24,492 nt of DNA from JAAHGY01 sp051439365 (GTDB lineage: Bacteria; Cyanobacteriota; Cyanobacteriia; CAKZMO01): positions 1-24,492 of the forward strand of contig JBFRWC010000161.1 in the NCBI GenBank assembly GCA_051439365.1, read 5' to 3'. A program made the position numbers and the translations under genes. Of this stretch, positions 7,701 through 15,713 are shown piece after piece; the stretch's first letter is position 1, and every line of letters starts with the position of its first letter. The notes beneath the pieces were generated by a model that saw only the letters and a program-made list of their open reading frames with translations, was not told the origin of the DNA and did not search any database.

Positions 7701-8019
7701 AGAGGCGATGGAAATTGGCACGAGTCAAGTGGTGAAAGGAACCCAGTTGGTGGAAGATGCCAAAAATAGTTTGGGCCAAATTAGGGTCGTGTCCCGTCAA
7801 ATTGATGACTTGGTTGCCGCAATTTCAGAGGCGACGGTGTCCCAGGTGAAAACGTCGGAATCGGTGGCCCGGTTGATGGCGGATATGGCCAAAGTGTCGG
7901 AACAAACGTCACAATCGTCGCTGCACGTCTCCAACTCTTTGCAAGAAACGGTAGCGATCGCCCAAACCCTCCAGGAATCTGTCAACACTTTTAAGGTCGA
8001 GGACGATTCTGACAAATAG
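4768..8019 (+). CDS. pixJ: Phototaxis methyl-accepting chemotaxis protein with DXCF cyanobacteriochrome GAF domain (PixJ-like)
   Basis: 1083 residues. Order: an acidic N-terminal cytoplasmic tail with eleven FDETx-type pentads (67-121); transmembrane helix about 165-190; a large periplasmic Cache-like domain (about 190-475); a second transmembrane helix about 477-500; a HAMP domain to about 550; one GAF domain about 564-735; a coiled coil and second HAMP-like unit about 760-815; and an MCP signalling domain to about 1075 with the conserved tip around 914-957. The GAF has the DXCF motif (Asp633-Pro-Cys635-Phe636) and the bilin-binding Cys663-His664. The 28-residue Cys-Cys spacing equals that of TePixJ, so a dual-cysteine blue/green phycoviolobilin-type photocycle is expected. 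Synechocystis PixJ1 has two GAFs; this protein has one plus a full periplasmic sensor. It is coupled to pixI by a 1-bp gap. Confidence 0.9.
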   Translation: MVIKLGSETSEDFDNSSNEEIIPNTHEGDRPPSTLQSDLLTASSPDSLADEILSSNIAKTNGDKALFDETTFDEMTFDGTEFDETEFDETEFDETKFDETEFDEKKNSGTTFDETTLDDDETSIEVTPEIHPIISDTVVSTQNLSTSKRSKSGWFANLPVRNKQLIGLFTSKVIAVVGLMGVASFLIISSGRSQLNQQAESEVSVVDLQYNVKINQMGFGFRGQSDNPAIIRASLLIANGQLLTPIEQAQAQQILQNEITARQIEYATLVGRDLRIIANANTDRSRQIFDPVGLVSQVLETGQQIKSSAIVSTEELEREGSPLPDGFNAQDALIRYTATPVLNPANDDVVGVLISGDIVNNKAPISQGTLDAFGTGYAAVYQHQENGSFQLATSIDGGDVANMQGQINVPLPNTEILEAAVQSPTEVVSDRIKIGQHTYSVAAKAVRDVNNQVVAVLVRGTSEAPLNALISNSLRIQLLIAGAVLGVDVVLAIALGRSISRPLKDLQRRTQQFAAGDRQIRAELNTTDEIGQLADTFNDLADTIVQSEEQLRGEAQQQTQEAARASFLAELAIQMRPSMSRQETLNLWVDSARSVLQADRVVFYEFDQDWQGIVTAESVGEEWPISLEDAIHDPCFADNYVDQYRQGRVVAIADVYQADLTQCHLDQLEPYHVRANLVVPVLVANELEALLIAHQCDRPREWTEGEANFFKQLAIQLSYALNQGQLFQQKEEARLAAEALSEQQRQQKESLQLQLVDLLSDVEHVASGDLTVRADVTAGDIGTVADFFNSIIENLRQIVIQVKDSSDQVNTALGADSASIRLLADAALKQAEESTSTLASMEEMIQSITVVAQRAQDAANVAHTAAMTAETGGAAMDQTVRTILRLRTTVGETAKKVKRLGEASQQISKVVSLINQIAMQTNLLAINAGIEAARAGEDGQGFAVVAEEVGELAARSAAATQEIELIVENIQLETSQVVEAMEIGTSQVVKGTQLVEDAKNSLGQIRVVSRQIDDLVAAISEATVSQVKTSESVARLMADMAKVSEQTSQSSLHVSNSLQETVAIAQTLQESVNTFKVEDDSDK
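4966..5130 (+). repeat. Eleven-unit 15-bp tandem repeat inside pixJ
   Basis: The unit is TTTGAYGAGACNNNN, encoding Phe-Asp-Glu-Thr-x. It spans 165 bp exactly in frame, with the ninth unit degenerate. Between-unit identity is highest in the middle, as expected from slippage expansion. The encoded stretch is acidic, with Phe every fifth residue. Confidence 0.9.
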
Positions 8020-8184
8020 CAGTCAACAAATCACGGGATAACGCCCAGACTCGTTAGGTCTAGAGCCTCCACTCTACCCTCCTGTTTGCATCCCTGGGGT
8101 GCGTATTGATAAGTAAGAATCTGCAAATCAATTAAAAGATATCAGAGGAGAGGCGGCAGGAGCATCTCACTCGCCTGGAGAGCT
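8020..8184. other. pixJ-pixL spacer
   Basis: A 165-bp gap with no gene. A GC-rich near-palindrome at 8086-8100 (GCATCCC, T, GGGGTGC) has too small a loop to be a good hairpin. GGAG at 8177-8180 lies 4 bp before the pixL ATG. The gap is wide enough for a separate pixL promoter, but none can be named with confidence. Confidence 0.35.
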
Positions 8185-11100
8185 ATGCAAGACGCAAAAG
8201 AACGCGAAATTCAACTGCAATTTCTAGATGAGGCTGACGATCATCTGCGAACGCTAGATGCGGTATTGCTGGAATTATCGAGTCGGGCCATTGAGGGGGC
8301 TCAGATTAATGCGGCCCTCCGTGCTGCCCATTCCATGAAAGGGGGCGGCAGTTTGATGGGCTTCCCGGTCCTGAGTCAGCTTGCCCATCAGATGGAAGAT
8401 GCACTGAAGGCGCTGAAGGTGCAGCGGCGTACGCTAAAAATAGACCGTGAACTGGAAACGCTACTGCTGTCAGGCGTGGACTGTTTGCAACTGGTCGTGA
8501 ACTGCGATCGCCAACGACGACCTCTTCCCCCAGATTGGCTCCAGAAGACGGCCCAGCCTATTTTTGACCAACTGCGCGATCGCCTCGGTGAACCCAAGGA
8601 GGAGAAAGCCACACCTGTCTTGACGTTGGATGAAGAGCAAGACATCATGCCGATTCTGTTTCAAACAGAAGTGGACGGCTGTCTCAATCGTCTAGAAGCT
8701 CTCCTCGATATCCCCAATCCCCCCTGTCTTGGCGAAGAGGTGATTCTCCTAGCCCAAGAGCTCGGCGGATTGGGCGCAATGTTGCAACTGACGGCATTCT
8801 GCCGTTTGTGTGCATCGGTGGCACATACTATCCAACTTGCCCCCAGCCGTATTGGGGAGATTGCTCACGTTGCGGTTGCTGAGTGGCGGCGATCGCAGTC
8901 TCTTGTCCTCACGAACCAACTTGATCACCTCCCCTCAACCATCCAAATTCCCGGACTGTGGGGTCAACTGGACCCTAAGATTGACCCAATGGATTTCTTG
9001 GCCACCGTGTCCACTGAGATAATCCTCTCTGAGAATAGCGTCCCAGGGTTTGCTGCGAGTTCTGAGCCAACCCTGTCCTTTGACGACTTGGATGATATTG
9101 TTGATGATGATGAAGTGGAAGATAATTTCAGGGATAGCTTCGATGCAGCGGCTGAACTAGACCCGTCCGAATTCCCGACTCTGATTGAAGCCTTTACCCA
9201 TGAAGCCAGTCAATCCCTGGAAAGTAAGGGGGAACATGATCCCCCCTGCCCAGATTTGATTGATCTGGAGCAAACTGCGATTGTTGATTTGACGGACTGG
9301 CTAGATAAGCAAGAGGCTGAGGCTAGTGTTGAGGACGTTGATCAGGCTGAAGCTGAGGCTGAGGCTAGTGTTGAGGACGTTGACTGGGCTGAAGCTGATT
9401 TAGATTCAGCCGTTGATTTAGATCCAGACGTTGATTTAGATTCAGCCGTTGATTTAGCATCCACGAGTTTAGCGCAAGCTGATTTAGCGCCAGAAGCTGA
9501 TTTAGAGCGAGCGAGTTTAGAAGAAGCTAATTTAGCGCCAACGGGTTTGGTAAACCAAGCAGAACAACCAGCCCCTCAAAATCTACCGACCGCAACCTTG
9601 GACGACACCGCGCCCGACACTTCATCCGGGCAAGATTCTGATCTGTCGCCTGAATCATCATCAACCGATCGTCAGATTAGCGAACTGATGGCCGAGTTGT
9701 TTGCTGATTCTACGGATGAAGAGGCAATTTTATCCCATACAGAAATCACCGAAACCTTAGAGGCGCTATGGAACGATGCAGGGCTTGATCCTGACTTGGA
9801 CCTGGACCTGGACCTAGACTTAGACCTAGACTTAGACCTAGAGGTTGAGGTTGAGGTTGAAGTTGGGCACGAGTCTGATCGGGGGGCTGAACTTGGACAC
9901 GAACTGGAGCCAGAGCCGGAATCAACGCCACCTCTTGACCATGAGTCTGAGCTAGAACTGGAGCCAGAATTGTTGTTGGCACTGGAGCGTGAACCTGTGC
10001 TGGAACTGGAACCTGATCGAGAGGCTAATCTGAAGTCTGGTCTAGAACCGGAACTGAACTCTGATCTGGTGCTGGAATGTGAGCACGAACCAGGGCCAGA
10101 GCAGGAACTCAAACTAGGACTGGAGTCGGAGTTGGGGCACGAACTAGGGCTGGATCTAGAGCACAAACTAAGGCCGGAACTGGAGCACGAACTAAGGCCG
10201 GAACTGGAGCACGAACCGGGGTTGGAGTTGGAGGGCGAACTAGGATTAGAACTGGAGCGCGAACCAGAACCAAAAATGGAGGGCGAACCAGAACCAAAAA
10301 TGGAGGGCGATCGCCCTCCCCAGACCGATTTAGATCTCCTCTTTGCTCAAGTTTCTCTTCCTGCTGACGCTTCTGCCATCAATGCGCCTACGATGGTCGA
10401 GTCGATCGTTGATGCAACGGCTGATCGAAGCCCTGATCGAAGCCCTGATCGAACCCCTAATCGAACCCTTGATCCGAGCATTGATCCAACCCCTGATCGG
10501 CCCCAAGCCGTCCCCTTTGCCGATCCGCCCCAGCCATCTGTTGCAGCTAACCCCATCTTGGCAGTAGAATCCCCATCTACCCATGATCTAAGCTTCCCCG
10601 TTACTATTGCTCCCACGACACCAGAACCCTCTACGGCTGAATTTCAACTCCTTACCCCCAGAAAATCAGAACTTTCTCCCGCTGCCGAAGAAGATCTGGG
10701 TTTTGTGCGAGTCAATGTCAAACACCTCAACCAACTCAATGATCTACTCGGTGAGCTAACCATTGACCGCAATGGTTTAACCCTTTATCTCAAACGCCTT
10801 CGGAGCTTGGTCAAACGATTGAGTCGCCAAGTCCGAGTTCTCAATCAAGCCAACACCCATCTCCAATCCGCCTATGATCAAAATGTTGCCCACAATATGG
10901 AGCAAGACGGGTTATCCTTACGACCCACGTCCCTGGTCGCGTCCCAGGGAGCGACGACTCAACATGAAACTATCCTGGACTTGGGCGAGGCCGACCCCAA
11001 TGCCCTTTTACAGGAGCTGGCTCTCCTGCCCTCTCTATGGGAACACCAGTTTGATGCTCTGGAGATGGATCGGTATACCGATCTCCATCATCTATTCCAA

Positions 11101-12744
11101 ACTGTGATGGAAGGAATGGTGAAAATCCAGGAGGTAGCGGAAGACCTGGGCCTGAACCTCGATGAAAGCGAGCAGGCGGCCCGCAATCTCAATAAAACGG
11201 CTCGGCAACTGCAAACAGAACTGACCCATGCCAGGATGCGTCCCCTCGTGGATATCACGAACCGCTTTCCCAAAGCCCTGCGAGAACTGTCATTGCGCCA
11301 TGGCAAAGAGGTGGTTTTTAAGCTGCATGGTGGCCACACCCTGATCGATCGCACCATTCTAGATGGGTTGAGTGAACCGCTGATGCACATGGTGCGCAAC
11401 GCCTTTGATCACGGCTTGGAAGATCCAGAAACCCGCCGCCAACAGGGGAAACTAGAAGCTGGCACCATTGCGATTCATGCCAGTCACCAGGGAAATCGAA
11501 CGATTATCAGTATTAGTGATGATGGGCGCGGGATTGATCTGGAGAAAATTCGCAGTCGCGCTATTCGGATGGGATTGGATGCAACCCTGCTTAGGGCCGC
11601 GTCGGAAGAAGAACTGTTGTCGCTAATTTTTGAACCGGGTTTTAGCACCTCCGAGGCGACAACGGATCTATCCGGTCGGGGAGTGGGCATGGATGTGGTG
11701 CGCGATCGCCTCCAACAACTCCACGGCGATATCAAAATTACCACCCGTGCTGGCCACGGCACCACCTTTAGTCTGACCCTTCCCCTCACCCTTGCCATTA
11801 CCCGCGTCTTGCTGGTCGAGAGTAATGGCATGTTAATGGCGGTGCCCGTTGATGCCATTGATGAAATGATTGTGCTGGAATCCAGCCAAATTAGCACGGA
11901 GCAAGGCCAAGAGGTCTTTGAATATGATGGCAAAACAGCCAATTTGATCCGCCTCAGCCAGTGGCTCACCTTTCACTGTCCCCGTAGTATTCCTGATGAG
12001 TTGGAAACGCCCCCCAGTCTCAAAGTTCCATCGGTCTTAATCGTCAAACGGGGCACCCAAGTCACGGGCATTGAAGTCGAACAGTCTTGGCGCGAGCAGG
12101 AAGTCACGGTGCGCCGAGTGGCGGGGACCATTGCATTACCCGAAGGCTTTAGTAGCTGCACGATTTTGGGGGATGGCCGAGTCGTTCCCCTCCTCAACAT
12201 TTCGGCCATGTTGCATTGGGTGATTAGCCACCAACGGTCTGCGATCGCTGGCTCTACCCCTGATCCCCGTCGTTTGCTGACAGCATCTCCAGCCACCGAA
12301 CGATCAGGCAAGACCCAACCCTCCCTCAGATCACGATCCGTACGGGAACCACAACCCTTCCCGAAATCTCCCCCGAAGCCCCTCAAGATCATGATTGTTG
12401 ATGACTCGATCGCCGTACGACAGTTGTTGGCTGGAACGTTAGAAAAAGCCGCCTATCGAGTCGAACAGGCCAAAGATGGTCTGGATGCCCTAGAAAAATT
12501 GACCAGTGGTCAGACAATGGATGCCGTGATTTGCGACGTGGAAATGCCCCGGCTGGATGGGTATCGACTCCTCGCCAAACTACAAGCGGATGAAACCTTG
12601 CGACGTATCCCGGTGATGATGTTAACTTCACGCAGTGGGGAAAAGCACCGTAAGCTAGCAATGGGCCTAGGGGCCAGAGGATATTGCACCAAGCCTTACA
12701 GCGATCAAGCCCTGCTACAACAGCTTGCCGCGATGATGGGCTAG
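8185..12744 (+). CDS. pixL: Hybrid chemotaxis histidine kinase CheA-REC (PixL-like) with a very long repetitive linker
   Basis: 1519 residues. An N-terminal Hpt domain carries the phospho-acceptor His49 (AAHSMKGGG). After a second helical region up to about residue 290 there is an acidic low-complexity linker to about 830. Next come a P3-like dimerisation region from about 839 (VNVKHLNQLNDLLGEL), the HATPase domain with N-box MVRNAFDHG (about 1067), DDGRGID and GRGVGMDVV, a CheW-like domain to about 1345, and a C-terminal REC domain from about 1401 with Asp1451. It would autophosphorylate under PixJ/PixI control and pass phosphate to PixH and its own REC domain. The linker contains pentapeptide-like A(D/N)LxP units (about 411-455), a Asp-Leu/Glu-Val dipeptide tract (about 535-560), Glu-Leu octads and a Ser-Pro-Asp-Arg tract. 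It makes the protein far longer than ordinary CheA-REC hybrids. Confidence 0.9.
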   Translation: MQDAKEREIQLQFLDEADDHLRTLDAVLLELSSRAIEGAQINAALRAAHSMKGGGSLMGFPVLSQLAHQMEDALKALKVQRRTLKIDRELETLLLSGVDCLQLVVNCDRQRRPLPPDWLQKTAQPIFDQLRDRLGEPKEEKATPVLTLDEEQDIMPILFQTEVDGCLNRLEALLDIPNPPCLGEEVILLAQELGGLGAMLQLTAFCRLCASVAHTIQLAPSRIGEIAHVAVAEWRRSQSLVLTNQLDHLPSTIQIPGLWGQLDPKIDPMDFLATVSTEIILSENSVPGFAASSEPTLSFDDLDDIVDDDEVEDNFRDSFDAAAELDPSEFPTLIEAFTHEASQSLESKGEHDPPCPDLIDLEQTAIVDLTDWLDKQEAEASVEDVDQAEAEAEASVEDVDWAEADLDSAVDLDPDVDLDSAVDLASTSLAQADLAPEADLERASLEEANLAPTGLVNQAEQPAPQNLPTATLDDTAPDTSSGQDSDLSPESSSTDRQISELMAELFADSTDEEAILSHTEITETLEALWNDAGLDPDLDLDLDLDLDLDLDLEVEVEVEVGHESDRGAELGHELEPEPESTPPLDHESELELEPELLLALEREPVLELEPDREANLKSGLEPELNSDLVLECEHEPGPEQELKLGLESELGHELGLDLEHKLRPELEHELRPELEHEPGLELEGELGLELEREPEPKMEGEPEPKMEGDRPPQTDLDLLFAQVSLPADASAINAPTMVESIVDATADRSPDRSPDRTPNRTLDPSIDPTPDRPQAVPFADPPQPSVAANPILAVESPSTHDLSFPVTIAPTTPEPSTAEFQLLTPRKSELSPAAEEDLGFVRVNVKHLNQLNDLLGELTIDRNGLTLYLKRLRSLVKRLSRQVRVLNQANTHLQSAYDQNVAHNMEQDGLSLRPTSLVASQGATTQHETILDLGEADPNALLQELALLPSLWEHQFDALEMDRYTDLHHLFQTVMEGMVKIQEVAEDLGLNLDESEQAARNLNKTARQLQTELTHARMRPLVDITNRFPKALRELSLRHGKEVVFKLHGGHTLIDRTILDGLSEPLMHMVRNAFDHGLEDPETRRQQGKLEAGTIAIHASHQGNRTIISISDDGRGIDLEKIRSRAIRMGLDATLLRAASEEELLSLIFEPGFSTSEATTDLSGRGVGMDVVRDRLQQLHGDIKITTRAGHGTTFSLTLPLTLAITRVLLVESNGMLMAVPVDAIDEMIVLESSQISTEQGQEVFEYDGKTANLIRLSQWLTFHCPRSIPDELETPPSLKVPSVLIVKRGTQVTGIEVEQSWREQEVTVRRVAGTIALPEGFSSCTILGDGRVVPLLNISAMLHWVISHQRSAIAGSTPDPRRLLTASPATERSGKTQPSLRSRSVREPQPFPKSPPKPLKIMIVDDSIAVRQLLAGTLEKAAYRVEQAKDGLDALEKLTSGQTMDAVICDVEMPRLDGYRLLAKLQADETLRRIPVMMLTSRSGEKHRKLAMGLGARGYCTKPYSDQALLQQLAAMMG
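9310..9545 (+). repeat. Pentapeptide-like degenerate repeats in pixL
   Basis: Repeated GTTGATTTAGAT-like and GCTGATTTAGCGCCA-like units encode AVDLD, ADLAP, ASLEE and ANLAP-type pentads, preceded by duplicated EAEASVEDVD blocks. The A(D/N)Lxx pattern resembles pentapeptide-repeat proteins, but it is short and irregular. Confidence 0.7.
9787..9864 (+). repeat. 6-bp Asp-Leu / Glu-Val repeat tract in pixL
   Basis: Alternating GAC-CTG/GAC-TTA/GAC-CTA codons give a run of Asp-Leu dipeptides. These are followed by GAG-GTT codons giving Glu-Val dipeptides. The short period makes the tract prone to in-frame slippage. Confidence 0.85.
9890..10310 (+). repeat. Glu-Leu/Glu-Pro-rich repeat block in pixL, with 24-bp tandem units
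   Basis: Degenerate 12- and 24-bp units encode ELEHELRP-type octads. The clearest copies lie at about 10158-10217, where three near-identical 24-bp units are tandem. The block ends with a duplicated EPKMEGE unit. The encoded stretch is highly acidic and probably extended or disordered. Confidence 0.85.
10423..10500 (+). repeat. 12-bp SPDR/TPDR repeats in pixL
   Basis: Units of the form GATCGAAGCCCT encode Ser/Thr-Pro-Asp/Asn-Arg tetrads, degenerating to the right. They form the end of the linker before the P3-like dimerisation region. Confidence 0.85.
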
Positions 12745-12759
12745 CCCGGTTTGCCTGAG

Positions 12760-13329
12760 TTAGGCGGATAGGGGGATGGCAGCGGCGGCATGGAGAGATG
12801 CGATCCCGTGTATCCGGCTCAAAATGGTCAGAAAGTCGGCAACGGTTTGATCTCGATTAAATTGGGTCAATACAGGGATGTGGACAAAAATGCAGGGACA
12901 TTGGGGTTGATCGGGAAACCGGGAACTATCTTGCTGCAAATGAGTCAGAAGATCAAAATAGAGTCGGTTGCAGACAAATTCTCCTGCATCATGGCTGACC
13001 TGGGTGAAGGCAAGACCTGCAATCAGCCAATTCAGATTAACGTCGGTGTAGAGGGTTGCACCGTCTTGAACGGCTTGCTTTTCAACGCAAATATGAGTTC
13101 CAATTTCCTTCATGCCACAGCAAATAATCGCATTGGGTCTCAACGTTTGGGTCGCTTGGATGACCTTTGCTGGAGCTTTTTGGAAATCAACGGGCAGATG
13201 GCGCAGCCAGTGCAGGTGCTCACGGTCCTGATAGAGCGGCAAAATCTCCGCCAGCAGGTCATCGGACGCATTTGACGGCTGTTCCGGCTTCCAGGTTGCA
13301 AAGGAGGTCAGTAAAATTTTAGGCCGCAT
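12760..13329 (-). CDS. Pyroglutamyl-peptidase I-like protein (peptidase C15)
   Basis: A 189-residue cytoplasmic cysteine peptidase of the C15 family. These enzymes remove N-terminal pyroglutamate from peptides. The start KILLTSFATW matches the family's KILVTGFxPF. The catalytic Cys120 lies in SHDAGEFVCNRLYFD (family pattern S-x-x-AG-x-x-x-CN). His150 lies in FVHIP, and Glu83 in EKQA is the probable catalytic Glu. It is somewhat shorter than the usual enzyme of about 215 residues, with less sequence between Glu and Cys. It is tail-to-tail with pixL, with only 15 bp between the stops, where GCCT/AGGC (12754-12766) can form a small stem. Activity is inferred. Confidence 0.82.
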   Translation of the reverse strand: MRPKILLTSFATWKPEQPSNASDDLLAEILPLYQDREHLHWLRHLPVDFQKAPAKVIQATQTLRPNAIICCGMKEIGTHICVEKQAVQDGATLYTDVNLNWLIAGLAFTQVSHDAGEFVCNRLYFDLLTHLQQDSSRFPDQPQCPCIFVHIPVLTQFNRDQTVADFLTILSRIHGIASLHAAAAIPLSA

Positions 13330-13926
13330 CGTGGATCATGACACCTCGTAGACATCAGGCTAATAGTTCGGTTGTTTAGCCAAGGTTCAGGGGAGCACCC
13401 TGATAGATTTATGATGCACCAATATCAAGCGCAGTCATTAAAGTTCTGATGAATCATGCGCCCATGCTTCACTGTAGCTTGACAGTGTCTAGCGCTTGGA
13501 GGGATGGACAACAATGTCAACAATAGGACACACAACAGTCCGAGGACTACCTCTTGGCTGCCTAATCTGCGTGTTTTCTTCCAAATGATTTAACAATTGA
13601 GCGATCGCCCCGGACCTACCGTCAGTGAATTCGCTAGGCCTATTAGAACCAGCACACCATAGGGACGTGAAAATCCCTGCCCGAATTATAGGCGAATGGC
13701 CTTTTGGCCAAGCCGATGTGGTCAAGAACTCAATATGTCCTCAAGATTAGATGAAGAAATGAAGAACTCCACTAGGGATCGGAACTCTTAGCCCGGTATT
13801 TACGGAGATGTGACTGTCGAGTCACCCAAAGATTCTGGCGGTGTTATCTATGGATCTACCCATTTTTAACTGAGAAACCCTAGAATGAAGACCAAGCACT
13901 GAGTAGATATACATAGGTACAAAATC
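13330..13926. other. 597-bp intergenic region with several short hairpins
   Basis: No convincing gene lies here. The minus-strand open frame 13489-13725 begins with TTG, lacks a ribosome binding site and matches no family I recognise. Perfect short stems occur at 13470-13487 (CACTGT/ACAGTG), 13697-13710 (TGGCC-TTTT-GGCCA) and 13810-13825 (GTGACT-GTCG-AGTCAC). TATACA at 13909-13914 is too close to the pedR-like ATG for a normal promoter with a leader. This is unusually long for this gene-dense stretch and may hold regulatory RNA or sites for the next gene. Confidence 0.4.
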
Positions 13927-14208
13927 ATGGTGGATAGCACTGCGAAAGAGACAACAACCACTCTTTCGGAGCGAGAAAGGCAGATTGTTGAGTTGGTAAC
14001 GATTGGCATGACCAATCAGGAGATTTCTGAAGAGCTAGCCATCAGCAAACGCACAGTCGATAACCATATCAGTAATATTCTGACGAAGACTGCCACCAGT
14101 AACCGGGTTGAACTGGTACGGTGGGCGTTGAAATGGGGGAAGGTCTGCATCGACCAAGTCAATTGCTGCACCCTACCGCCCTACTCAGGGGGAGGAGACC
14201 CTGGCTGA
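13927..14208 (+). CDS. pedR: Small LuxR-type transcription regulator, PedR-like
   Basis: A 93-residue protein consisting essentially of one LuxR/FixJ helix-turn-helix (about residues 12-68: LSERERQIVELV, MTNQEISEELAISKRTVDNHISNILTK). There is no receiver domain. Size, helix-turn-helix sequence and the Cys-rich tail (Cys74, Cys80, Cys81) match PedR. That regulator in Synechocystis responds to photosynthetic electron transport through thioredoxin and a cysteine at position 80. That position is occupied here. Orthology is judged from memory of the family, so the symbol is tentative. The gene is followed by hisS on the same strand after 224 bp. Confidence 0.72.
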   Translation: MVDSTAKETTTTLSERERQIVELVTIGMTNQEISEELAISKRTVDNHISNILTKTATSNRVELVRWALKWGKVCIDQVNCCTLPPYSGGGDPG

Positions 14209-14354
14209 AGTTGCGACTCCGCAGTTTAGGGGCAAATGGCAGGCTAGGGTCGTTGATCGCGGCAGGAGTCGGTTCAGGCATGGAGTCGGTCTAGCTGGAA
14301 GTCGATCCGGTCAAAAGTGTGGATTGAGGGAAAATCAGGCCAGATCGGTGGGGG

Positions 14355-14395
14355 TGTCATCCTCCCATTTCGTCCTACATTGGATTAGGATGACA
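14355..14395 (+). promoter_or_regulatory. 9-bp inverted repeat upstream of hisS
   Basis: TGTCATCCT (14355-14363) and AGGATGACA (14387-14395) are perfect reverse complements separated by 23 bp. They end 37 bp before the hisS ATG. They could be a leader hairpin or a protein-binding site. No T-tract follows, so it is not a simple terminator. Confidence 0.4.
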
Positions 14396-14432
14396 AGCGA
14401 TTGTGTCATGGATGTTGAGGGGAGGGAAGTTT

Positions 14433-15704
14433 ATGGTGACGGTTCAAGCCGCGCGGGGAACCAAGGATATTCTACCGGAGGATGTGGGCTACTGGCAGCA
14501 CATTGAGGCGATCGCTCGGTCCACGTTCCACCGGGCTGCCTACCAGGAAATTCGCACCCCGATTTTTGAGCCGACCCATCTGTTTGAGCGGGGCATTGGG
14601 GAAGCAACGGATGTGGTGGGTAAGGAGATGTACACCTTTACCGATCGGGGCGATCGCTCTTTGACCTTGCGCCCGGAAAATACGGCTGGGGTGGCCCGTG
14701 CTTTGATTGAGCATAATCTCCAGGCTCAGGGCGGGGTACAACGGCTTTGGTACAGTGGTCCCATGTTTCGCTATGAACGACCGAAAGCGGGTCGCCAGCG
14801 CCAGTTTCACCAGATTGGAGTAGAAGTGTTGGGCAGTGGGGCGGCTAGGGCGGATGCTGAGGCGATCGCCGTAGCTATGAATTTTCTCGCCGCCTTGGGG
14901 TTGCAAACACCCAAGTTGATGTTCAATACCATTGGCAGCTTTGAAGATCGTAAAACCTACCGGGAAGCCCTGGTGGACTATTTAACTCCCTATAAGGAGG
15001 ACTTGGACCCGGATTCCCAGGATCGCCTCACCCGTAATCCCCTACGGATTCTGGATACCAAAGTGGAGCGTACCCGCGACATTATCCAAGACGCGCCCAC
15101 CTTGCTTCAGCAAATGAGTGCTGATTCCATCCAGCGGTTTGAGCAGGTGCAGCAATTGCTGACCGATTTGGGTCTTGCTTACACCATTGATCCCCAGTTG
15201 GTCCGGGGGCTGGATTATTACACCCACACGGTTTTTGAGATTCAAGCGGAGGAATTGGGCACCGAGGCCACGGTTTGTGCGGGGGGCCGTTACGATGGGT
15301 TGGTCGCGCAATTGGGTGGTGCCGATGTTCCGGCAGTAGGCTGGGCCAGCGGGGTGGAGCGGTTGCTGTTGCTAGTGAAAGAACACGGGACCGTTGCTGC
15401 TCAAACGGTGGATTTTTATGTGGTGTCACGGGGCGATCGCGCCGAAGCCAATGCCCTCACTCTCTCCCAAAAACTGCGTCAACTGGGCTTTGCCGTGGAA
15501 TTGGATCTGAGCGGCAGTGCCTTTGGCAAACAATTCAAACGGGCTGATCGCAGTGGAGCCGCTGCCTGTTTTATCCTCGGTGATGCCGAAGCAGAACAGG
15601 GAACAGTACAACTCAAGTGGTTGGCTTCCGGGGATCAAGAAGAGGTAAAACAAGAGGAATTGGAGGCGATCGCCCCCACCTTGCGCCAAAAATTGGGATC
15701 ATAG
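14433..15704 (+). CDS. hisS: Histidine--tRNA ligase
   Basis: Class II aminoacyl-tRNA synthetase charging tRNA-His, 423 residues from the chosen start. An upstream GTG at 14403 would add ten residues. The ATG at 14433 is preferred because a GGGGAGGG purine tract lies just upstream and the protein then begins MVTVQAARGTKDILP, as is usual. Visible motifs include motif 1 (EIRTPIFEPTHLFERGIGEATDVV), motif 2 (MFRYERPKAGRQRQFHQIGVE), the histidine-binding LVRGLDYYTHTVFE and GGRYDGL, and the C-terminal anticodon-binding domain from about residue 325. Length is normal for the family. Confidence 0.97.
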   Translation: MVTVQAARGTKDILPEDVGYWQHIEAIARSTFHRAAYQEIRTPIFEPTHLFERGIGEATDVVGKEMYTFTDRGDRSLTLRPENTAGVARALIEHNLQAQGGVQRLWYSGPMFRYERPKAGRQRQFHQIGVEVLGSGAARADAEAIAVAMNFLAALGLQTPKLMFNTIGSFEDRKTYREALVDYLTPYKEDLDPDSQDRLTRNPLRILDTKVERTRDIIQDAPTLLQQMSADSIQRFEQVQQLLTDLGLAYTIDPQLVRGLDYYTHTVFEIQAEELGTEATVCAGGRYDGLVAQLGGADVPAVGWASGVERLLLLVKEHGTVAAQTVDFYVVSRGDRAEANALTLSQKLRQLGFAVELDLSGSAFGKQFKRADRSGAAACFILGDAEAEQGTVQLKWLASGDQEEVKQEELEAIAPTLRQKLGS

Positions 15705-15713
15705 CTAGTACAC

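Noticed and set aside
9672..10297. Long minus-strand open frames opposite pixL (Ser-rich or Pro/Val/Arg-rich)
   Set aside because: They are the antisense reading of the pixL repeat codons and show only repeat-derived composition.
13504..13593. A 29-codon plus-strand ORF behind GGAGGG
   Set aside because: The purine tract abuts the ATG directly, leaving no spacing for initiation, and the peptide has no features.
13489..13725. A minus-strand 78-codon open frame before the PedR-like gene
   Set aside because: TTG start without ribosome binding site, no family recognised, odd Pro/Arg/Ser-rich composition. Left as part of the intergenic entry.
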